14,560 bases of DNA, from assembly GCA_947258425.1 (NCBI GenBank), contig CAMYIG010000064.1, positions 1 through 14,560 on the forward strand, in the 5' to 3' direction. The first letter of the stretch is position 1, and every line of letters begins with the position of its first letter. The notes below the pieces were generated by a model. It searched no databases, was not told the DNA's origin, and worked only from the letters and a program-made list of their open reading frames with translations. This DNA is from SZUA-76 sp945787585. Lineage in GTDB: Bacteria > Pseudomonadota > Gammaproteobacteria > SZUA-140. Position numbers and translations under genes: made by a program. Below are positions 1 to 7,093 of this stretch, piece after piece.

Positions 1-177
1 ACGGCTGAGCGCCACGAGGCTGATGTCCGTCGAGACCTTGGCGGGTTCCGCGTCGCTGCCACCGGAACCGAAGGCCACGCCCGGCCGCTGCAGATCCTGA
101 CGCCTCTCAAAGAAGTCCATGACGCCATCAGCAACAGACTCGAAGCCAGCATTTTGGTAGCGACCGATCAGCTGCAT
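1..177 (-). CDS. 5' part of a minus-strand gene, possible 2OG-Fe(II) oxygenase (partial)
   Basis: An open frame of 59 codons runs from an ATG at 177 leftwards off the window edge, so only the N-terminus is present. It begins MQLIGRYQNA and contains a Gly/Ser-rich segment followed by KVSTDISLV. A good ribosome binding site (GGAAGGA, about 8 bases before the ATG) supports this start. The opening, a hydrophobic stretch, a helix with FFERR, then Pro-Gly, a glycine run and a Lys-x-Ser-Thr-Asp motif, resembles the start of uncharacterised bacterial 2-oxoglutarate/Fe(II) oxygenases. The metal-binding His/Asp residues would lie outside the window, so this is an inference from general resemblance. The coding stretch is clearly more GC-rich than the noncoding DNA to its right, which also favours a real gene. 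Confidence 0.45.
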   Translation of the reverse strand, partial: MQLIGRYQNAGFESVADGVMDFFERRQDLQRPGVAFGSGGSDAEPAKVSTDISLVALSR

Positions 178-585
178 GTTGGGGATTCCTTCCAGTTCAT
201 ACCGTACTGAATACTGTTAATGACCATCACTTTCGTCTTACTTTGTTTGATTTTATCATTGGTTATCTTACTATAGTTCGTTTAATGACATAGGCATTAG
301 GCCTTGCATTTTGCTTGAATGCGAAGCGAGAATTGAACATTACAAGGATTAAGAGAGTAGAGTCCTTTGACACCGACAGCCTACTAAACCTCACCATCAA
401 ACCTGTATAACAATGCAACCAAAAGCAGTCGATTTCGGAATGAACTCACCTGTCATTAAACAAGTCTGATTTTATCTTCCAGTACCACCATAAACAGCAT
501 AACCACCTGACTTTACTTTAAAATCATTAAAACCACTCTATTAGGCAATTTAAACAATATTAATCAATTGCCGATACCAACAACT
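178..585. other. AT-rich intergenic region with no gene seen
   Basis: About 400 bases lie between the divergent 5' ends of the partial minus-strand gene and the CBS-domain gene. I see no coding frame with a ribosome binding site on either strand. A small imperfect inverted repeat (GCATT...AATGC, about 308-332) is present. The region must hold promoters for both neighbours, but no convincing -35/-10 pair stands out. Confidence 0.5.
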
Positions 586-981
586 ATGGAAGACATACGC
601 GTTGAAGAAATAATGTCACATGGGGTCGTCACCTGCGGCCCTGATGAGCCATTACTCGAAGTGGTCAAGCAGTTGGCCTTAAAGAAATTCTCGTGCCTTG
701 TCATTGTTGAAAATAATATCCCTGTCGGCATTGTGACAGAGCGTGACCTGGTCGAAGTACTGTTCGATACATTGCAGGGCGTCATCTGGGATGAACTCGC
801 CATCCAGAAGTTCATGTCTTCACCTGTTATCACCGTTACTGAGGATATGATGTTGCACGAAGTATTGACGCTATCCCATAAAAATAAGATCCGCCATATG
901 CCAGTGGTTAATTTCATTGGCGAATTAGTGGGGCTACTGACTCAAACGGATATTGTGACGGGTTGCTATGAGAGCACGTGA
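586..981 (+). CDS. CBS domain pair protein
   Basis: This 131-residue soluble protein consists of little more than two CBS domains, one at about residues 7-60 and one at about 70-131. Typical CBS elements are visible in both halves: an EIM...VVTCGPDEPL opening then GIVTERDL in the first, and FMSSPVITVTED then MPVV...GLLTQTDI in the second. CBS pairs form a flat dimer (Bateman module) that usually binds adenine nucleotides such as AMP, ATP or SAM, and acts as a sensor. There is no fused effector domain, so its partner cannot be named. The ATG at 586 is chosen. A TTG at 568 would add six residues, but neither start has a clear Shine-Dalgarno, so the start is uncertain. It appears to be a single-gene unit with long AT-rich gaps on both sides. 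Confidence 0.9.
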   Translation: MEDIRVEEIMSHGVVTCGPDEPLLEVVKQLALKKFSCLVIVENNIPVGIVTERDLVEVLFDTLQGVIWDELAIQKFMSSPVITVTEDMMLHEVLTLSHKNKIRHMPVVNFIGELVGLLTQTDIVTGCYEST

Positions 982-1543
982 TGTTAAAAATGGTAAATAG
1001 ACCAATACAGACGTTGCGTCATGTACTGTTGCATACTGCCATCATTATAAACATTTGATTCAACAGTAAATCGAAATAGCCAGATGCGTCACAGCGTTTT
1101 ATGTTTGAACAGTATCAATTGAATCGACCATGAAAGATGTTCGCACGCGGACAGACAAATTTTGAATACCACAACACCGCACGTTGTATTCACAGTTAAA
1201 GGGAGCAACTCCTTTCAATCCGATCATTGTCTTTCACCCATATAAACATTTCCCTGTAGCACCATTCTCCACAGCTAAGCAGTTCTCGCCCACATAAGAA
1301 TAATGATGTTTTTTATGTAGGTAAATCACTACCTATGATAGGCGGTTTTATTTTTTATTCATTGTTTACAGCTATTTAACAAAAGCAATCTTTCATTTGT
1401 CTAAAATGATTGAATTGACACCTCCTCCCCTGAAATGTACGGTGTTTAAAAAATATAAATGTGATTATATCAATCGAGTTTAAATGACTCGTGCGAAGTG
1501 ATCAAAAACAATAATAATACTGATACTGGGGAACACTACGCAA
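982..1543. other. 562-bp AT-rich intergenic region
   Basis: No gene with a start signal is seen on either strand. The region holds a possible promoter at 1415-1443 for the downstream lipoprotein gene. Two short inverted repeats share one arm: ACATAA/TTATGT (1292-1297 with 1313-1318) and TAGGTA/TACCTA (1318-1323 with 1330-1335). No obvious terminator for the CBS gene was found. Confidence 0.5.
1415..1443 (+). promoter_or_regulatory. Candidate sigma70 promoter for the 518-aa lipoprotein gene
   Basis: A perfect TTGACA (1415-1420) is followed after 17 bases by TACGGT (1438-1443), which matches the -10 consensus at three positions including the important TA...T. It lies about 100 bases upstream of the ATG at 1544. 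The -10 is poor, so this is only a candidate. Confidence 0.3.
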
Positions 1544-3100
1544 ATGTTGATACATCGTTATTTTATGACGGCTATATGCCTGTCCGCTGTTTTACTAACC
1601 GCCTGCGGTGGTGGCGACTCAGACGCCCCCAATCCTGTACCTCTTCCCAGTAGCGGCTCCTATTTGTTTTATTCAGGGAGTCTTAATGCAGTGGATCCAG
1701 CCAATCCTACTTCCCCCATCACGGTAGAACCGGGCAACGATATATCGCCAGCGCGCTTAATTTATAACGCAGGTTACAACGGTCCATCTCGCACTGTCAC
1801 TAATCAACATTTGCACGCACTCGTTTATGCTAAAACTGATGGCAAGCTCTACCGAGTCAGTGCATTAAAAAGCGGGTCACTCAAGCCGGAACAGGTTTCC
1901 AATGAAAGCGAGAGTGTCAACTTGTGCAGCGCTCTCACGAGAGCAAATGTGGCCAACCCAGCTAATGCAGTCTATGTTTATCTTCTATCGGGCCCTGATA
2001 GAGACTGCACCACTGACAACGATAATACGTGGAAAATGGTTCGCCTTAGCATGAGCCCATCTGATACCCCCATTTCAGCGATACAACCCATCGCTTCACT
2101 AATTGATAGTAACTCTGGTGAAATATCAGGCTGGCTTGTAAATGATAAAGGGACGTTGTCACAATGTGACTCGAATTTTGCTAACTGTATACCTATCGCT
2201 TATAACATTGATGCCGCTCGCATCGCCATAAACATCGATGTCATCAAAAATCGCTTTCTATTGGATATTGATAACGTTTTTTATATTTATGATGGTAATA
2301 ATACTGCAGCACGTTTTTTATCACAGCCACTTTTTTCAATTCCAGCTTCCCCGCAAAAAATTACCGTGCCGACGACGGATGGCACTCATGTTTATTTCAG
2401 TCTCGGAAAATCTATCTATCGCTTTCCTACGGATGGCACTGCCGCAGTAGATCTCAATTTTCCTCTGCACACTGATACTGAGACAACCATCATCACATCC
2501 CTTGATCTGACAGACAATAAAGTAATCTTTCAGACTGGTTCTACTATCATAAAATCAGTTGATAAAAACGGAGGACTATCAAACATCCTAACGTCTACTC
2601 CAGTAGGTGGCCAGTTAACGTATTTTGTCAGTGGTAACTATATTTACTATGGCGTTCAAACCTTAATCACCTCTCACGCGGGTATCGTCGATGAAAACGG
2701 CATAAATCGAACTGCATTTAACAATGCAAACTGGGTTGGCCTGCTACAACCCACTAGCGCTGATTACAGTAAATCAACGAGGCAACTCAACGATCCAGCG
2801 GTCGTAATTCTTGCCCAGGGGAGTGGTAATGGCTTATCCGGTGCAGTCATTAAATCATACAACGCGAACACCGCGACTGAAAAGGCAACGTTAGGGACAC
2901 TGCCTGTTTCTGGCGAGCTGGTGTTATTTTTCTGCTCTGGTTATATAAATAATGCCCTCTGCCTCGCCGCGGCTAACTCCAACCTATCAGCACCAGCATC
3001 GCCAGTTCAAATTGATACTTTCTTTCTAAACGCAGAAACGGAAAACTCGCTACTACGCCTGACCAATACAAAAGATAAAAATGAGATTCCACTATTTTAA
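1544..3100 (+). CDS. Putative outer-membrane lipoprotein, beta-propeller-like
   Basis: This 518-residue protein begins with a lipoprotein signal: positive N-terminus, hydrophobic stretch and lipobox LTAC with the lipidated Cys at residue 21. The +2 residue is Gly rather than Asp, which by the enterobacterial Lol rule predicts outer-membrane sorting. A low-complexity Gly/Ser/Pro linker follows. The rest is rich in beta-strand-like segments and repeats of the type 'TDG-x-x-VYFS...KSIYRFPTDG' and 'GKLYRVSALKSG', which resembles WD/TolB-like or DUF5050-type propellers. No catalytic motif is visible, and function is unknown. GGGGA precedes the ATG by about 11 bases; ATG at 1565 (residue 8) is a possible alternative start that keeps the lipobox. 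It seems monocistronic, with a hairpin terminator about 50 bases after the stop. Confidence 0.8.
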   Translation: MLIHRYFMTAICLSAVLLTACGGGDSDAPNPVPLPSSGSYLFYSGSLNAVDPANPTSPITVEPGNDISPARLIYNAGYNGPSRTVTNQHLHALVYAKTDGKLYRVSALKSGSLKPEQVSNESESVNLCSALTRANVANPANAVYVYLLSGPDRDCTTDNDNTWKMVRLSMSPSDTPISAIQPIASLIDSNSGEISGWLVNDKGTLSQCDSNFANCIPIAYNIDAARIAINIDVIKNRFLLDIDNVFYIYDGNNTAARFLSQPLFSIPASPQKITVPTTDGTHVYFSLGKSIYRFPTDGTAAVDLNFPLHTDTETTIITSLDLTDNKVIFQTGSTIIKSVDKNGGLSNILTSTPVGGQLTYFVSGNYIYYGVQTLITSHAGIVDENGINRTAFNNANWVGLLQPTSADYSKSTRQLNDPAVVILAQGSGNGLSGAVIKSYNANTATEKATLGTLPVSGELVLFFCSGYINNALCLAAANSNLSAPASPVQIDTFFLNAETENSLLRLTNTKDKNEIPLF

Positions 3101-3153
3101 ACATTAAAATTTCATAGTGAGTTAATCGTGTTTAATAACATCCACTGACTAAT

Positions 3154-3179
3154 GATGAGTCGCCAAATGGCGGCTCATC
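3154..3179 (+). terminator. Hairpin downstream of the lipoprotein gene
   Basis: GATGAG-T-CGCC, loop AAAT, then GGCG-G-CTCATC forms an 11-bp stem with one U-G wobble in RNA. It is 54 bases after the stop codon. The tail is only weakly U-rich (TTCAAAAT), so intrinsic termination may be partial. Confidence 0.6.
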
Positions 3180-3351
3180 TTCAAAATACTCAATCCCGAG
3201 TATCAAACCCGCATATTGCTCGAACACTTTTACCATCATCGAACCCACTAAACACCTTTCTATTAAGAATCATCTGCTTGAGTTTACTCATTGCCACGTT
3301 TAAACTGATCACCTCACTGAATTAGTCATAAAGTTCGCCCCAGGACTCTAC

Positions 3352-4047
3352 ATGAACATTGATATACATCCGAAAACAGTTTTTAAATACTTACTGTACC
3401 TCATCACTTTTCTATTATTTGCCAATTGCCTGGGTTTATTATCTAACTTCTACTTTGGGCATGACCATGTCTACGGGCTTGTGCCGCTGTTTGCGTTGAA
3501 TGTTGAAAATAATGTGCCCACATTTTATTCTTCATGCGCATTACTGGTCAGCAGCGCGTTACTCTTATTCATTGCGCTCAGCCATAAAAAAAATGGTGCC
3601 TCTTACCTACCCTGGGTAGGACTGTCGGCCATATTTCTTTTTTTATCGATCGATGAAATTGCCTCCATCCATGAAAGCCTGATTGACCCGGTTAAGAATA
3701 CATTCAACACTTCTGGCCTGCTGTTTTTTAGCTGGGTTATCCCTTATAGCATTGGACTGGTTGTGTTTGTGATCGCTTATTCTAAATTTCTCATCAATCT
3801 TCCCAGAAACACCATGGTTTTGTTTATTGCCTCTGGTGCTATCTTTGTGGGAGGTGCCGTTGGAATAGAACTTTTCGAAGGAAGGGAAGCCGAACTACAC
3901 GGCTTCAAAACCCTCGCGTTTGCGCTGTACTATACCGTCGAAGAGTTCCTTGAAATGCTTGGCATTGTAATTTTTATCTATGCGCTTCTGTCCTATATCA
4001 CAACACAATTCACATCGCTTACGATCACGGTTAAAGAATCGCCTTAA
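3352..4047 (+). CDS. Multi-pass membrane protein with conserved-looking Asp/Glu/His motifs
   Basis: This 231-residue protein has about six predicted membrane segments (roughly residues 12-32, 58-77, 87-103, 122-145, 153-172 and 193-215). Charged and His residues sit at or inside segment ends: D101-E102 with H107-E108 (SIDEIASIHES), E173 and E176, H183, and E197-E198 with E201 (TVEEFLEMLG). Acidic and His clusters in membrane helices suggest a metal site or an intramembrane enzyme or channel, but I cannot name a family with a proven function. The pattern resembles uncharacterised bacterial membrane proteins with D-E-x(4)-H-E. The start is supported by AGGA six bases before the ATG. No neighbour lies close enough to imply an operon. 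Function is unknown. Confidence 0.8.
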   Translation: MNIDIHPKTVFKYLLYLITFLLFANCLGLLSNFYFGHDHVYGLVPLFALNVENNVPTFYSSCALLVSSALLLFIALSHKKNGASYLPWVGLSAIFLFLSIDEIASIHESLIDPVKNTFNTSGLLFFSWVIPYSIGLVVFVIAYSKFLINLPRNTMVLFIASGAIFVGGAVGIELFEGREAELHGFKTLAFALYYTVEEFLEMLGIVIFIYALLSYITTQFTSLTITVKESP

Positions 4048-4140
4048 TACCACCAGCTCCCTTTACTTGTAAATTCAAAAGCAATTATTCGCTGAATGAG
4101 TTTCAATCTGGCGCAAAAAATCATAGACTTGAGATATCTA

Positions 4141-4329
4141 TTAACAAGCCGCTCGCTCGTAGATAGTTTTCAATCCTACTTCCAGATAATCGCCCGATTG
4201 TGCCGCCTGCAACATTGTGCGATTATTCACGCCTAATGCAGCCCACGTTTGAAACCATTCAATAATAATCAGACGCGGCACTCGATCATTTAATTGCCAT
4301 AAAAAGGAATTGCTATGGGTACCCACCAT
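4141..4329 (-). other. Possible gene remnant or small ORF of unknown nature
   Basis: A 62-codon frame reads on the minus strand through most of the gap upstream of the 406-aa lipoprotein gene and overlaps its first 15 bases. Its composition looks like ordinary protein (for example RVPRLIIIEWFQTWAALGV and SGDYLEVGLKTIYERAAC), unlike the Arg/Ser-rich shadow frames elsewhere here. There is no Shine-Dalgarno before the ATG at 4329, and the start falls in the neighbouring gene. It could be the surviving 3' end of a decayed gene, or chance. No family is recognised. Confidence 0.25.
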
Positions 4330-5535
4330 TCTCTGTTGCGCTGCTCCGTTATTATCTTTCTGATTACTACACTCTCGGCATGCAGTATGCTGGATAAGGT
4401 CGATGAAATTACCGATAAGATAGCGGACACGGCCACCTCAACCACCGCTGTACTGGAAGATGCGATTGAGAATCTCGATCGTAATTCAGCCGACTGGCAG
4501 AATGTGTTGCAAGGGACTGTCGGGCAACTTTCCGAAACGGCCTCTGATACCGCCAGCCAGGTGGACGGTATTTTAAACCGTACCGTTGCAGCCACTGGGA
4601 CTGAGTTTCGTTGCAGCGCCGATTTTCTTGGGCAACGCGTAAAAGAGCAGTTAAAAAATATTCTGGCTAAATTAAAAGGACAGGATCCACAGCCCCTGCG
4701 ACCTCACATCTGTACCACAGTGCCAGACAATGTCGCCACCGATAAGATTCCAGATCCACTTACCCATATCTCATTTTCCGGCTATAACTTTGATATCAGC
4801 TCAGAACTGAAAGCCTACGTTGAACGGACTGATGGGAGTAAGCGCAACATCACCTCCAAACTGAATATGCCGACGCACTATTCGATGACACTGCCCTTCG
4901 GCACCACCGGCGCGGTACTTGGCAGCCGCGATCAACGCATCCTGGTGACATGGAATGATCAACCACTGGTCTCAGTCGGTATCACACAGCCGGGACTGCC
5001 AGAGTGTGAAGAAAAAGAGATCTCCTTTACCCCAAGCAACATCACCTTTATTCCAAATCGCCACACCGATGGTGACCGAGAGTTTGCGGGCCATGGACCA
5101 CGCGTGACTGGCAGTGTAAAACTCATCGAGGATGTCTCGGCGGGAACAGCGCGAAAAGTTAAGATGCGAGTACAGATGAAGGCGCGCGAAACTAAAAAAG
5201 ACTGGACCACGGTCGAAGGACAGAAAGACTATGATGTCTTTAGTTTTCCATCTGGCTACAAGATTGTGCAGCGTCTGACACCTTCGACCACCATTTCCAG
5301 CTTCGATTATACCGACAGCAACCATCGTGACGATGTCATCAACCCGGGCCAGGGGCCTGCCCGTCAGTTAATTATTACTGGTGACACCAAAGGTAAAGAC
5401 GTTGGCAAGGTAAAGGCGGTGGTGCATTTCAATCAGGTGCGCTATAAGATTCGCCAGGTTAGCAACTGCGCCGCACCTGGCAGTACACCTGCGCTACTTA
5501 TTAAACCTATCAAAATGCGTATGCTGGCCCCATAG
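4315..5535 (+). CDS. Putative lipoprotein with helical N-terminal and beta-rich C-terminal part
   Basis: This 406-residue protein starts with a lipoprotein signal ending in the lipobox LSAC (Cys at residue 23). The +2 residue is Ser, predicting the outer membrane. Residues about 25-100 look amphipathic and helical, rich in Asp, Ser, Thr and Ala (MLDKVDEITDKIADTATSTT). From about residue 150 on the sequence looks beta-rich, with ITHISFSGYNF-like strands suggestive of an Ig-like or jelly-roll fold. Three or four Cys residues in the mature protein could form disulfides. I recognise no enzyme motif and no named family. AAGGA six bases before the ATG supports the start. The gene is followed 17 bases after its stop by a strong terminator and so ends a transcription unit. 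Confidence 0.8.
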   Translation: MGTHHSLLRCSVIIFLITTLSACSMLDKVDEITDKIADTATSTTAVLEDAIENLDRNSADWQNVLQGTVGQLSETASDTASQVDGILNRTVAATGTEFRCSADFLGQRVKEQLKNILAKLKGQDPQPLRPHICTTVPDNVATDKIPDPLTHISFSGYNFDISSELKAYVERTDGSKRNITSKLNMPTHYSMTLPFGTTGAVLGSRDQRILVTWNDQPLVSVGITQPGLPECEEKEISFTPSNITFIPNRHTDGDREFAGHGPRVTGSVKLIEDVSAGTARKVKMRVQMKARETKKDWTTVEGQKDYDVFSFPSGYKIVQRLTPSTTISSFDYTDSNHRDDVINPGQGPARQLIITGDTKGKDVGKVKAVVHFNQVRYKIRQVSNCAAPGSTPALLIKPIKMRMLAP

Positions 5536-5552
5536 TGACGTTTCAAGCTGAC

Positions 5553-5593
5553 AATAAAGCTGAGCAAGTTATTCTTGCTCAGCTTTATTTTTT
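5553..5593 (+). terminator. Strong rho-independent terminator between convergent genes
   Basis: A perfect 16-bp inverted repeat (5553-5568 with 5574-5589, loop TTATT) is followed by a T run to 5593. It sits between the + strand lipoprotein gene ending at 5535 and the minus-strand barrel gene ending at 5623. On the minus strand the tail is TTTATTGTC, so it may also act, less well, for the convergent gene. Confidence 0.92.
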
Positions 5594-5622
5594 CTCTCTG
5601 TTTTTAAACCCTATAAAATGGC

Positions 5623-6096
5623 TTATCTAAATACAAAGTTAAACTGCAACGAATCGATATTGTCGCGTACGACATATTCGCCGCGTAGTTCGAGTTTTTT
5701 ACTCAGCGCATAACCCAGCCCAGCACCAAACATCACCCCATCGTCATCACCGACATCAAGACCAGCGCGAACCACAAGATCAGTTTTAGTGGCGACATTC
5801 CAGCTACCTACCAGTGTTCCCCACAGTCCAGTGGCACTCACAGAACCAAAATTCCCCCTATGCTCAAAACTTCCGCTGTCCATATAGCCGGCCTCAATCG
5901 CAAGGTCACCTTTTCCCAGTTTGGCTTGCAGCGGGTAACCTGCGAAAAACTGGAAACCCGTAGCATCATCCCCACGAAGATCGTTACCGGCAATACCACC
6001 GCCAAAATAGAGCCTGTCAGCAATATCAACTTCGGTATTTGCCAGCACAGGTGTGACGCAACCAATCAGCACCATGGTAGCTAAAATATTTTTCAT
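5623..6096 (-). CDS. Small outer-membrane beta-barrel protein
   Basis: This 157-residue protein has a clear Sec signal peptide (MKNILATMVL..., likely cleavage after VLA at residue 19). The mature part alternates polar and hydrophobic residues in the manner of an eight-stranded barrel, with Gly and aromatic-rich strands such as RLYFGGGIAGNDL, GFQFFAGYPL, LAIEAGYMDSG and VMFGAGLGYALS. It resembles the OmpA/OmpX/opacity-type small barrels. An upstream in-frame ATG would add 20 residues, but AAGGAT about nine bases before the ATG at 6096 and the signal peptide position support the shorter form. The final residues are FNFVFR: the usual terminal aromatic is followed by an Arg, which is unusual for a BamA signal. 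It is transcribed alone, convergent with the upstream lipoprotein gene. Confidence 0.82.
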   Translation of the reverse strand: MKNILATMVLIGCVTPVLANTEVDIADRLYFGGGIAGNDLRGDDATGFQFFAGYPLQAKLGKGDLAIEAGYMDSGSFEHRGNFGSVSATGLWGTLVGSWNVATKTDLVVRAGLDVGDDDGVMFGAGLGYALSKKLELRGEYVVRDNIDSLQFNFVFR

Positions 6097-6136
6097 TAAC
6101 GTGTATCCTTTAAACATAAGAAGTGAATGCGACAAA

Positions 6137-6166
6137 CTCGGCGGCTTCCCACCCAATTTATCCCGA
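6137..6166 (-). promoter_or_regulatory. Approximate candidate promoter region for the beta-barrel gene
   Basis: On the minus strand, TTGGAC followed after about 18 bases by CATAGT lies roughly 60-110 bases upstream of the barrel gene start. The match to sigma70 is moderate and the position is approximate, so this is only a suggestion. Confidence 0.15.
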
Positions 6167-6355
6167 GATGACTATGTTTGAAAGCGCGATCACCGTCCAA
6201 CGTCTAATGCCATTGGGTCGATTAAAAGTAGCTTTCCTGTTACAGCATATTAAATCTAATGACATTATCGATTCTTAGCAGTGCATCACACTTTTCATGC
6301 TCATTCAGGTCAATACTCCGCTTTACTGACTTACTTTACGTGGAGACACACTATT

Positions 6356-6583
6356 ATGAACAAACATTATCGACTAATCGCACTCATCCCGCTCCTATGG
6401 TTAAGTGGTTGCTCCAATGATGAGACCACTTCTTCATCAGACGAGTCTTTGATAGAGCAATCCCAGGATGATCACCTGCTCAAAGACCAGGCTAACGTAC
6501 TGCAAGATGCACAGGCGCTTGAGGAAAAAATGTTAGATGGCATGGCTAATCAGCGCGATGAGGTAGAAAAACAGGGCGAGTAA
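6356..6583 (+). CDS. Small lipoprotein with a charged helical tail
   Basis: This 75-residue protein has a lipoprotein signal with lipobox LSGC (Cys at residue 19) and Ser at +2, predicting the outer membrane. A short Asp/Ser/Thr-rich linker follows, then a strongly charged, probably helical or coiled-coil segment (LLKDQANVLQDAQALEEKML) to the C-terminus. GGAG ten bases before the ATG at 6356 supports this start over a longer frame from 6281, which would place 25 residues before the signal peptide. Small lipoproteins of this shape often act as envelope spacers or accessory factors, but no specific role can be given. It lies head-on to the end of the T2SS-TRAP operon. Confidence 0.75.
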   Translation: MNKHYRLIALIPLLWLSGCSNDETTSSSDESLIEQSQDDHLLKDQANVLQDAQALEEKMLDGMANQRDEVEKQGE

Positions 6584-6602
6584 AATCTATGCCGGATAGT
6601 AT

Positions 6603-6642
6603 GCAGGATTAGCGAGGGAGCTACTCATCATCCGCATCCTGC
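6603..6642. terminator. Weak inverted repeat between convergent genes
   Basis: GCAGGAT (6603-6609) pairs with ATCCTGC (6636-6642), followed by TTTT on the + strand. The loop is long (26 bases) and the right arm lies in the last codons of the opposing gene. It could help end the small lipoprotein transcript, but it is not a classical terminator. Confidence 0.25.
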
Positions 6643-6875
6643 TTTTCCTGTATTTTTTTCTGCCACATGCCGTAACCCATTGCGCCGAAACAGATAAACA
6701 GTAGCGGTAACATCAAGGCACTCAACAAAGGCGCAAGTGAACTTAAACCAACAGTAGTAAGCACCATCGTTAATAGTGGTGTGAATAAAAATACGGTCGC
6801 GACCAGTGCCCCTTTAAGACCGAGAAAAACAATTCGATCTGCCCGGCTGACGGGTTTGTCTTCTTCAGTGGCCAT
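6621..6875 (-). CDS. Small membrane protein with two transmembrane helices
   Basis: This 84-residue protein has two hydrophobic helices at about residues 17-40 and 47-69, separated by a tight turn. A charged N-terminus (MATEEDKPVSRADR) and a charged, probably cytoplasmic C-terminal tail (WQKKIQEKQDADDE) flank them. No functional motif is seen and no family is recognised. Its ATG overlaps the stop codon of the Cys-rich gene by one base (TAATG), and AAAGGTG lies just upstream, so its translation is probably coupled to that gene. It is the last gene of the long minus-strand operon. Its position suggests a role as a membrane partner of the Cys-rich protein or the TRAP permease, but that is inference. 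Confidence 0.75.
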   Translation of the reverse strand: MATEEDKPVSRADRIVFLGLKGALVATVFLFTPLLTMVLTTVGLSSLAPLLSALMLPLLFICFGAMGYGMWQKKIQEKQDADDE

Positions 6876-7093
6876 TAGTCACAACACCTTTTATCTTGCT
6901 GAATCGGTGGGCACGGCACATCGCCATACGAACAGAACACACAGCAATCTCCCGCCTGCGGTTTCAACAACAGACCACAACCGCTGCATTGGTGGTAATA
7001 CTGACAGGCATCTGTTGGCATCTCAAGGCGTTCCTGATGACCACACTCAGGGCAGGCCAATGTTGAAAAAAGAATCGGTGAAAGTTCTGTCAT
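6875..7093 (-). CDS. Cys-rich putative zinc-binding protein (GDCCVFCSYG family)
   Basis: This 72-residue soluble protein has 11 cysteines. An N-terminal CPECGH pairs with CSGCG to give a zinc-ribbon-like CxxC...CxxC set, and a second cluster, GDCCVFCSYGDVPCPPIQ, follows, with a final CC near the C-terminus. I recall that second string as a highly conserved signature of small uncharacterised bacterial proteins; this is memory, not checked. Metal binding (Zn, Cu or another soft metal) is the natural reading. The ATG at 7093 overlaps the TGA of dctM by one base (TGATG), and AGGGG lies upstream; a TTG one codon earlier is less likely. Its function in the operon is unknown. Confidence 0.82.
   Translation of the reverse strand: MTELSPILFSTLACPECGHQERLEMPTDACQYYHQCSGCGLLLKPQAGDCCVFCSYGDVPCPPIQQDKRCCD

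Noticed and set aside
564..917. Minus-strand frame of 117 codons across the CBS gene
   Set aside because: Ser/Thr/Met-rich antisense translation with no start signal; the + strand CBS domains are unmistakable.
3279..3290. TGAGT-TT-ACTCA dyad upstream of the membrane protein gene
   Set aside because: A five-base half-site in AT-rich DNA is expected by chance, and no regulator gene is nearby.
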